Below the pieces are notes generated by a model, which saw nothing but the letters and a program-made list of their open reading frames with translations, was not told the origin of the DNA and did not search any database. Below are positions 1 to 4,792 of a stretch of 8,872 bases of DNA, one piece after another. Position 1 is the stretch's first letter. Each line of letters begins with the position of its first letter. This stretch comes from Methylorubrum extorquens (GTDB lineage Bacteria > Pseudomonadota > Alphaproteobacteria > Rhizobiales > Beijerinckiaceae), in the NCBI GenBank assembly GCA_019695455.1, contig JAEUAC010000279.1, forward strand, positions 1 to 8,872, written 5' to 3'. A program made the translations under genes and the position numbers.

Positions 1-2
1 TC

Positions 3-200
3 GTGGTCTGGTGGACGCTGCTCTTCGCGATCCTGCCCGTCCGCGTCCGCACGCAGGCGGAGACGGGCGAGGTCACGCCCGGGACCGATCCGGGCGCGCC
101 GGCCGCGCCGGCTCTGCGGGAGCGCGCGATCTGGACCACCATCGTGTCGAGCATCGTCTTCGCGCTCGTCGCGGCCTTCTTCCCGCTCGCGGGGCTCTAG
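3..200 (+). CDS. DUF1467 family small membrane protein, C-terminal part (5' end outside window)
   Basis: Sixty-five residues are readable, beginning at a GTG that is probably internal. The frame is open to the window edge, and DUF1467 proteins are usually about 85-95 residues with another hydrophobic stretch before this point. Visible are the end of one membrane segment (VWWTLLFAILP), a short loop starting VRTQAETGEVTPGTDPGAP, and a second membrane segment (residues about 43-65, starting IWTTIVSSIVFALV) that runs to the C terminus. The WWTLLFAILP-VRTQ-GEV-PGT pattern is what I recognise as DUF1467, a small inner-membrane family of unknown function found in alphaproteobacteria, often near proS. 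No catalytic residues are visible and no function can be given. It is co-directional with proS but separated by about 460 bases, so it is probably not in the same transcript. Confidence 0.75.
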   Translation: MVWWTLLFAILPVRVRTQAETGEVTPGTDPGAPAAPALRERAIWTTIVSSIVFALVAAFFPLAGL

Positions 201-263
201 GCTCCGTCGTGGCCGATCGACCGAGAGGGCGAGGATATCCGGCCGTGCCTCATGGCCGGCCAC

Positions 264-308
264 GGCGGCCCACGGCGCGCTCCATCGCGCGATCCGCGCT
301 CGGCCGCC
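264..308 (+). terminator. GC-rich nested hairpin downstream of the DUF1467 gene, possible terminator without U-tract
   Basis: The outer arms GGCGGCC (264-270) and GGCCGCC (302-308) are exact complements. Inside them CGCGC (276-280) pairs with GCGCG (287-291). The element starts 64 bases after the DUF1467 stop. No T-run follows on the + strand, so it is only a weak candidate terminator. In a sequence this GC-rich such dyads also arise by chance. Confidence 0.25.
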
Positions 309-316
309 GGGGTCCC

Positions 317-346
317 AAAAACAAAAAAGCAAGGCCGCAGCCTTGC
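317..346 (-). terminator. Strong intrinsic terminator reading leftwards (minus strand)
   Basis: On the minus strand GCAAGGC (346-340), loop TGCG (339-336) and GCCTTGC (335-329) form a perfect 7-bp hairpin. It is followed directly by TTTTTTG and then TTTTT (328-317), a classic U-tract. On the + strand the hairpin is followed only by TCTTCGCC, so it is oriented for a minus-strand transcript. No minus-strand protein gene lies upstream of it (347-662), which implies a non-coding transcript. Confidence 0.7.
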
Positions 347-470
347 TCTTCGCCTCTCGGCAAGATCGATTGAACCTCGGCGTTCGTCGCCAACCGCCTT
401 CGGCGGGTAGAGGTTCGGCTCCCTCCCAGGACCTGGACCTCGGCGCAAGCTCGTGTCGGCTGCGCTCGAT
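318..470 (-). ncRNA. Candidate structured small RNA, about 150 nt, ending at the leftward terminator
   Basis: Read on the minus strand, this stretch contains a series of helices. Arms 443-446+448-450 and 459-461+462-465 pair (7 bp with one bulge). CCAGG/CCTGG sits at 426-436. A three-way junction has closing helix GAACCTC (416-410) with GAGGTTC (378-372), enclosing CCGCC-GAA-GGCGG (406-394) and GGCG-ACGAA-CGCC (391-379). A small hairpin UUGCC-GAGA-GGCGA (363-350) has a GNRA-type loop, which favours the minus strand. Finally there is the U-tract terminator. Plausible promoter boxes lie just upstream at 505-477. No convincing open reading frame is present. I do not recognise the family, and it is not 6S, SRP RNA, tmRNA or a tRNA as far as I can see. 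The strand and both ends are inferred. The alternative is a + strand proS leader structure. Confidence 0.4.
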
Positions 471-476
471 CCGGCG

Positions 477-505
477 GTGTTAGGGCGTCGATCGGGACGT
501 GTCAC
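477..505 (-). promoter_or_regulatory. Possible sigma70-type promoter for the minus-strand small RNA
   Basis: On the minus strand GTGACA (505-500; 5 of 6 to TTGACA) is followed after exactly 17 bases by TAACAC (482-477; 3 of 6 to TATAAT). This would start transcription near 470 and give an RNA of about 150 nt up to the terminator. The -10 match is weak, but -10 boxes in alphaproteobacteria are often poor matches to the consensus. The local sequence (500-536) is AT-rich relative to its surroundings. Confidence 0.3.
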
Positions 506-541
506 GTTAAAACTAGTCGAAACGAGGAATTTTCTGGCATC

Positions 542-559
542 GCTGCCCGGTCGGGCAGC
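542..559. repeat. Perfect 8-bp inverted repeat upstream of proS
   Basis: GCTGCCCG (542-549) and CGGGCAGC (552-559) are exact complements separated by GT. As RNA this gives a 7-bp hairpin with a four-base loop; as DNA it is an 18-bp dyad that could be a dimeric regulator site. It lies about 100 bases before the proS start and just before a weak promoter candidate at 576-604. It has no U-tract on either side. Confidence 0.35.
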
Positions 560-575
560 ACCTTTCGTCTGCGCC

Positions 576-604
576 TTGCCTTTTCAGCCGGGATGGTCTG
601 TTAC
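576..604 (+). promoter_or_regulatory. Weak candidate promoter for the proS-lol operon
   Basis: TTGCCT (576-581; 4 of 6 to TTGACA) is followed after 17 bases by TGTTAC (599-604; 3 of 6 to TATAAT). A start near 611 would leave a leader of about 50 bases before proS. Nothing stronger is visible in 480-662. No good Shine-Dalgarno sequence precedes the proS ATG. Confidence 0.2.
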
Positions 605-662
605 CGACCCCGCGCCGGCGCGCCTCGACGTGCATCATTTCAGCGCCCGCCCGAGATGTCCC

Positions 663-1985
663 ATGAGACTGTCACGCTACCTTCTTCCCATCCTGCGGGA
701 GGCCCCGCGGGAGGCCGAGATCGCGTCGCATCGGCTCATGCTGCGGGCCGGCATGATCCGCCAGCAGGCGGCCGGCAGCTATTCCTGGCTGCCGCTCGGG
801 CTGCGCGTTCTCCGCAAGATCGAGGCGGTCATCCGCGAGGAGCAGAACAGGGCCGGCGCGGTCGAGATCCTGATGCCGACCATCCAGTCGGCCGATCTGT
901 GGCGCGAGAGCGGACGCTACGACGCCTACGGCAAGGAGATGCTGCGCATCAAGGACCGGCACGAGCGCGACATGCTCTACGGGCCGACCAACGAGGAGAT
1001 GGTGACGGACATCTTCCGCGCCTACGTGAAGTCCTACCGTGACCTGCCGCTCAACCTCTACCACATTCAGTGGAAGTTCCGGGACGAGGTGCGGCCGCGC
1101 TTCGGCGTGATGCGGTCGCGCGAGTTCCTGATGAAGGACGCGTACTCGTTCGACATCGACAAGGAGGCGGCGCGCCACTCCTACAACCGGATGTTCGTGG
1201 CCTATCTCCGCACCTTCGCGCGGCTCGGCCTCAAGTCGATCCCGATGCGGGCCGAATCCGGGCCGATCGGCGGCGACATGAGCCACGAGTTCATCGTTCT
1301 CGCACCGACGGGCGAGAGCGAGGTCTTCTGCCACCGCGACTATCTCGGCTTCGACACGCCGGCCGCCGACACGGACTTCGACTCGGCCGACGGCCTCCAG
1401 GCCATCGTCGACCGCTGGACCTCGCTCTACGCCGCGACCTCCGAGATGCACGACGAGGCGGCCTACGGGGCCGTGGCCGAGGCCGAGCGCGTCTCGGCGC
1501 GGGGGATCGAGGTCGGCCATATTTTCTACTTCGGCACCAAGTACTCCGCGCCCATGGGTGCGAGCGTGACCGGGCCGGACGGGAAGGAGCACGAGGTGCA
1601 TATGGGCTCCTACGGGATCGGCCCGAGCCGCCTCGCGGCGGCTCTCATCGAGGCGAACCACGACGAGGCCGGCATCGTCTGGCCCGACGCCGTGGCGCCC
1701 TTCGACGTCGCGCTCCTGAACCTGCGCGTGGGCGATGCGGCGACGGATGCGGCCTGCGCCGACCTCGAGGCCGGCCTGCGGGCCGCGGGTCGCGACGTGC
1801 TCTACGACGACCGCGACGAGCGGCCGGGCGCGAAGTTCGCGACCGCCGACCTCATCGGCGTTCCCTGGCAGCTCATCGTCGGCCCGAAGAGCCTCGCCGA
1901 CGGCAAGGTCGAGCTGAAGCGCCGGGCGACCGGCGAGCGGGTCCTCGTGACGCCCGCCGACGCGCTCCACCGGATCACCGGGTGA
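663..1985 (+). CDS. proS: Proline--tRNA ligase, short alphaproteobacterial type
   Basis: Cytoplasmic class II aminoacyl-tRNA synthetase of 440 aa that activates proline with ATP and charges tRNA-Pro. The ATG at 663 gives the typical MRLSRYLLP start; upstream in-frame sequence to 453 is low-quality and not family-like. Motif 1 spans residues about 44-75, from PLGLRVLRKIE to ILMPTIQ. Motif 2 begins at FRDE (139-142) and continues through RPRFGVMRSREFLMKDAYSF. Motif 3 is GSYGIGPSR (315-323). The anticodon-binding (HGTP) domain fills residues about 345-440. The E. coli enzyme is 572 aa; here only about 150 residues lie between motifs 2 and 3, so the large editing insertion is reduced to a mini-insertion. 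In related short enzymes (Rhodopseudomonas palustris) mischarged Ala-tRNA-Pro is cleared in trans by a separate ProXp-ala protein; none is seen here. Its TGA overlaps the GTG of the next gene. Confidence 0.96.
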   Translation: MRLSRYLLPILREAPREAEIASHRLMLRAGMIRQQAAGSYSWLPLGLRVLRKIEAVIREEQNRAGAVEILMPTIQSADLWRESGRYDAYGKEMLRIKDRHERDMLYGPTNEEMVTDIFRAYVKSYRDLPLNLYHIQWKFRDEVRPRFGVMRSREFLMKDAYSFDIDKEAARHSYNRMFVAYLRTFARLGLKSIPMRAESGPIGGDMSHEFIVLAPTGESEVFCHRDYLGFDTPAADTDFDSADGLQAIVDRWTSLYAATSEMHDEAAYGAVAEAERVSARGIEVGHIFYFGTKYSAPMGASVTGPDGKEHEVHMGSYGIGPSRLAAALIEANHDEAGIVWPDAVAPFDVALLNLRVGDAATDAACADLEAGLRAAGRDVLYDDRDERPGAKFATADLIGVPWQLIVGPKSLADGKVELKRRATGERVLVTPADALHRITG

Positions 1986-3298
1986 GCGGCGAACCGGCCG
2001 CCGCGCCGGTCGCCAAGGCCTCCTGGCAGGCGCTGCCCGCGCGCCTCGCCGGCCTGTCCGCGTCCATCCCGTGGCCCGTGCAGAGCTTCGAGCTGATGCT
2101 GGCGGGTCGCTACCTGCGCACGCGCCTCATCGCGCTCCTCTCCTTCCTCGGCATCATGCTGGGCGTCGCGACGCTCATCATCGTGCTGTCCGTCATGAAC
2201 GGCTTCCGGCACGAACTGCTCGACAAGCTCGTCGGCATCAACGGCCACATCTTCGTCGCCCCGGTCGACACGCCGCTCACGGACTACGCGGACGTCGCCG
2301 AGCGCCTGTCCAAGGTCTACGGCGTCCGCCGGGCGGTGCCGTTCGTCGAGGGCCAGGCCTTCGCGTCCTCGCCCTACAACGGCTCCGGCGCGCTGGTCCG
2401 CGGCGTGCGCGGCGAGGACATGCCGAAGATCACGGCCGTCTCCGGCAACATCAAGCAGGGCACGCTCGAGAACTTCGACAGCGCCGGCGGCGTCGCGATC
2501 GGCCGGCGCCTGGCCGAGGCCTTGGCCCTCCAGGTCGGCGACAGCATCACGCTCCTGACGCCGCGCGGCGCCTCGACGCCCTTCGGGGTCACGCCCCGCT
2601 CGAAGAGCTTCCCCGTCACGGCGATCTTCGAGATCGGCATGTCGGAATTCGACGCCTCCTTCGTGTTCATGCCCATGAGCGAGGCGCAGGCCTTCTTCAA
2701 CCGCGAAGGCGACGCGACGCTGATCGAGGTCTTCCTCGACGATGCCGACAAGGTGGACGAGGCCCGCCCCGCGCTCGAACAGGCGGCCGAGCGCCCCGTG
2801 CTCCTGACCGATTGGCGGCAGCGCAACCGCACCTTCTTCTCCGCGCTCGAGGTCGAACGGAACGTCATGTTCCTCATCCTGACCCTGATCGTCATCGTCG
2901 CCTCGCTGAACATCATCGCGGGCCTCGTCATGCTGGTGAAGGACAAGTCGAGCGACATCGCGATCCTGCGCACCATGGGCGCGACGCGGGCCGCGATCCT
3001 GCGGGTGTTCCTCGTCACCGGGGCCTCGATCGGCATCGTGGGAACGGTCGCGGGCTTCCTCCTCGGGCTGCTCGTGTCGCTGAACGTCGAGACGATCCGA
3101 CAGATCCTGTCGCGCTTCACGGGCGCGAACCTGTTTCCGGCCGAGCTCTACTTCCTGTCCCGGCTGCCGGCCGAGGTCGACCCGACGGAGGTCCTGACCG
3201 TGGTCGCCATGGGGATCGGCCTCTCGATCCTGGCGACGGCGTACCCGTCCTGGCGCGCCGCCCGGCTCGACCCGGTCGAGGCGCTCAGGGCCGGCTGA
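1982..3298 (+). CDS. lolC: Lipoprotein-releasing ABC transporter permease, LolC/LolE (LolF-like) family
   Basis: Inner-membrane permease of 438 aa. With LolD it extracts mature outer-membrane lipoproteins and hands them to periplasmic LolA. The GTG start overlaps the proS stop as GTGA, indicating coupled translation. GTG at 2078 (giving MQSFELMLAGRYLR) is an alternative that would drop a 32-residue Ala/Pro-rich extension. Four membrane segments fit the family: about 48-73 (including the hallmark GIMLGVATLIIV-SVMNGFR), 294-320, 338-370 and 403-430. A large periplasmic MacB-like domain lies between the first two. The C terminus PSWRAARLDPVEALRAG is the usual FtsX/MacB-type ending. Only one permease gene is present between proS and lolD, so the transporter is probably a LolF-type homodimer with LolD rather than the E. 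coli LolC-LolE heterodimer. That is inferred from gene content. Confidence 0.93.
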   Translation: MSGEPAAAPVAKASWQALPARLAGLSASIPWPVQSFELMLAGRYLRTRLIALLSFLGIMLGVATLIIVLSVMNGFRHELLDKLVGINGHIFVAPVDTPLTDYADVAERLSKVYGVRRAVPFVEGQAFASSPYNGSGALVRGVRGEDMPKITAVSGNIKQGTLENFDSAGGVAIGRRLAEALALQVGDSITLLTPRGASTPFGVTPRSKSFPVTAIFEIGMSEFDASFVFMPMSEAQAFFNREGDATLIEVFLDDADKVDEARPALEQAAERPVLLTDWRQRNRTFFSALEVERNVMFLILTLIVIVASLNIIAGLVMLVKDKSSDIAILRTMGATRAAILRVFLVTGASIGIVGTVAGFLLGLLVSLNVETIRQILSRFTGANLFPAELYFLSRLPAEVDPTEVLTVVAMGIGLSILATAYPSWRAARLDPVEALRAG

Positions 3299-3990
3299 TG
3301 GGCGAGGACAGCCAGGCGGTACTGCGCCTCGTCGGCGTGGAGCGTCGCTACCGTCAGGGCGAGGGCGCGCTCGACATCCTGCGCGGCGCCGCGCTCGAAC
3401 TGCGCCCGGGCGAGATGGCGGCCCTCGTCGCGCCCTCGGGCGCCGGCAAGTCCACGCTGCTCCACGTGGCGGGCCTGCTGGAACGACCGGACAGCGGCGA
3501 CGTGCTGGTCGGCGAGCGCTCGACGCGCGCCATGTCCGACGCGGAGCGGACGCGGCTGCGGCGGGAGGAGATCGGCTTCGTCTACCAGTTCCACCACCTT
3601 CTGCCCGAGTTCACCGCGCTCGAGAACGTGGTCATGCCGCAGCTCATCCGCGGCCTCTCGCGGCGCGAGGCGCGCACGCGGGCGACGGAGCTCCTCACCT
3701 TCCTGGGCCTCGGCCAGCGCCTGACGCACCGTCCCGCGAAGCTCTCGGGCGGCGAGCAGCAGCGGGTTGCGATCGCCCGGGCGGTCGCGAACGCGCCCCG
3801 CCTCCTGCTCGCCGACGAGCCGACGGGCAATCTCGACCCGGCGACCTCCGGCCACGTGTTCTCGACGCTGGTCTCGCTCGTGCGCGCCTCCGGCCTCGCG
3901 GCCCTGATCGCGACGCACAACCTGGAGCTCGCCGGTCGCATGGACCGCCGCCTCACCATCCGCGACGGCCTCGTCGTGGAGCTCGACTAG
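3298..3990 (+). CDS. lolD: Lipoprotein-releasing ABC transporter ATP-binding protein LolD
   Basis: ATPase subunit of 230 aa (family usually about 227-233) that powers the upstream permease from the cytoplasmic face. The ATG overlaps the permease stop by one base (TGATG). All ABC motifs are intact: Walker A APSGAGKST (45-53), Q-loop Gln97 inside FVYQFHHLLPEFTALENV, signature LSGGEQQR (149-156), Walker B LLLADEP (169-175) followed by TGNLD, and H-loop His207 in ATHNLE. The sequence around the Q-loop matches the LolD signature and separates it from other ABC ATPases such as MacB or FtsE. The TAG stop at 3988-3990 shares a CTAG with the stop of the convergent toxin gene, so no intergenic space remains for a terminator. 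Transcripts of this operon probably run antisense into the toxin gene. Confidence 0.95.
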   Translation: MGEDSQAVLRLVGVERRYRQGEGALDILRGAALELRPGEMAALVAPSGAGKSTLLHVAGLLERPDSGDVLVGERSTRAMSDAERTRLRREEIGFVYQFHHLLPEFTALENVVMPQLIRGLSRREARTRATELLTFLGLGQRLTHRPAKLSGGEQQRVAIARAVANAPRLLLADEPTGNLDPATSGHVFSTLVSLVRASGLAALIATHNLELAGRMDRRLTIRDGLVVELD

Positions 3991-4376
3991 GGCTCGCGCC
4001 ACGCGAGGGGATGGTGGGCCAGGGCACGGTCGGCCGTCACGAGCCGCATGCCCTCGACCTGGCACTGGGCCAGCAGCATGCGGTCGAAGGGATCGCGCGT
4101 GGGCGGGTCGACGTCGAGCGACGCGGTCGCGTGACGATGGTCGATGGACAGGATGTCGATGGCCGAGAGCGCCAACAGGCTCGGCACGTCGGCGGGAGGG
4201 ATACGGACATCGAGCTTGCCGATGCGGTGCTTGATCGCGACTTCCCACAGGCTCGCCGCGCTGGCGAGCAGCGCGTGATCTCGATCGGTCACCACCCTGT
4301 CGAACCTCGGATAGGCACGTGTCAGGTTGCCCCTCGCGAGGGCGATGATGACGTGCGTGTCGAGGAGCAGCCTCAA
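3987..4376 (-). CDS. Type II toxin, VapC-like PIN-domain ribonuclease (Sll0205/COG3744-like)
   Basis: A 129-aa PIN-domain protein, by family a metal-dependent endoribonuclease toxin. The acidic residues expected of PIN active sites are visible: Asp6 in LLLDTH, Glu45 in ASLWEVAIKHRIGKL, Asp95 and Asp98 in TRDPFDRMLLAQ, and Asp116 in LVTADRAL. The DTH, SLWE-AIKH and RDPFDRML strings are characteristic of the subgroup paired with Phd-like antitoxins. The start is TTG at 4376, giving the typical MRLLLDTHVI beginning; it overlaps the antitoxin stop as TTGA, so the toxin is probably made only after antitoxin translation. The target RNA cannot be told. The length is normal and all catalytic positions are present, so it looks active. 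It converges on lolD with overlapping stop codons. Confidence 0.88.
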   Translation of the reverse strand: MRLLLDTHVIIALARGNLTRAYPRFDRVVTDRDHALLASAASLWEVAIKHRIGKLDVRIPPADVPSLLALSAIDILSIDHRHATASLDVDPPTRDPFDRMLLAQCQVEGMRLVTADRALAHHPLAWREP

Positions 4377-4654
4377 GGCAGCGGCCGGAGCAGGAAGTCC
4401 TCCGGCAGCGGATCGTCGAAATCGGGCGCGACGTAGGGGAAGGGATCATCGATCCCGCGTTCGTCGAGGTAGCGGCGCATCGCCTCGTAGTCGATCCCGC
4501 CGCGCCGCGCCGGCTCCGGCGTCGCCTCGGCATGCGGCACCACGTCCGCGATCGGCCGGCCGCCGCGGGTCAGCACCACGCGCTCCCCGTCCTCGGCCCT
4601 GCGGGCGAGGTCGTCGAGCCGGAGATCCGCATCCTCGAGGGCGACCGTGATCAT
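4373..4654 (-). CDS. Type II antitoxin, Phd/YefM-like, partner of the PIN toxin
   Basis: A 93-aa protein directly upstream of the toxin. Residues about 1-42 fit the Phd/YefM fold: a helix with ARRAEDGERV, then VVLTRGGRPIADVVP, the usual 'G-E-V-V-T-R-G-P-A-V' pattern of these DNA-binding dimers. The remaining half is acidic and rich in Pro and aromatic residues (for example DDPFPYVAPDFDDPLPEDF). This suits a flexible tail that wraps the toxin and blocks its active site. The start is ATG at 4654; the stop overlaps the toxin TTG. Such antitoxins normally repress their own promoter. The region upstream (4655-4792), shared divergently with dnaE, contains a dyad at 4718-4735, but a link is not shown. 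No clear Shine-Dalgarno sequence is visible. Confidence 0.85.
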   Translation of the reverse strand: MITVALEDADLRLDDLARRAEDGERVVLTRGGRPIADVVPHAEATPEPARRGGIDYEAMRRYLDERGIDDPFPYVAPDFDDPLPEDFLLRPLP

Positions 4655-4717
4655 GCGGGCAGGCTAGGCCGGCGCCCCCGGCCCGGCAAGCGCGGGGCGG
4701 AATCGGGGGACGCCGCG

Positions 4718-4735
4718 CGCCCGCGTCGACGGGCG
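4718..4735. promoter_or_regulatory. Dyad in the divergent antitoxin/dnaE spacer, possible operator
   Basis: CGCCCG (4718-4723) and CGGGCG (4730-4735) are inverted around a six-base centre containing part of a GTCGAC palindrome. It lies midway between the divergent starts, 64 bases from the antitoxin ATG and 58 bases before the dnaE start. The spacer is extremely GC-rich and shows no recognisable -35/-10 boxes, so a regulatory role is only a guess. Confidence 0.2.
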
Positions 4736-4792
4736 GTCTCGACTCCGGCGGGTGCCCGGCGGCACATGGAGGCCTCTCGGAATCGACCCGGC

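Noticed and set aside
259..279. Direct repeat CCACGGCG at 260-267 and 270-277
   Set aside because: Only two short copies in very GC-rich sequence; no array or further copies.
394..440. tRNA-like stretch with GGTTCGGCTCC resembling a T-arm
   Set aside because: The five-base T-stem does not pair properly (two mismatches), and no acceptor stem or anticodon arm could be built.
197..505. Minus-strand open frame of 102 codons in the proS upstream region
   Set aside because: Arg/Pro/Gly-rich, low-complexity product. The frame runs straight through the strong terminator at 346-317 and the structured region, and no ribosome site is seen.
453..662. 70-residue N-terminal extension of proS from an upstream in-frame start
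   Set aside because: The added residues do not resemble ProRS, while ATG 663 gives the normal family N terminus. The stretch holds the promoter-like and dyad sequences.
672..1970. Long minus-strand open frame opposite proS (432 codons)
   Set aside because: Antisense shadow typical of GC-rich genes. Its product has no family features, while the + strand is clearly proS.
4011..4650. Two + strand frames over the toxin-antitoxin genes
   Set aside because: They are antisense to the PIN toxin and Phd antitoxin, whose motifs and overlap are convincing. The + products are low-complexity.
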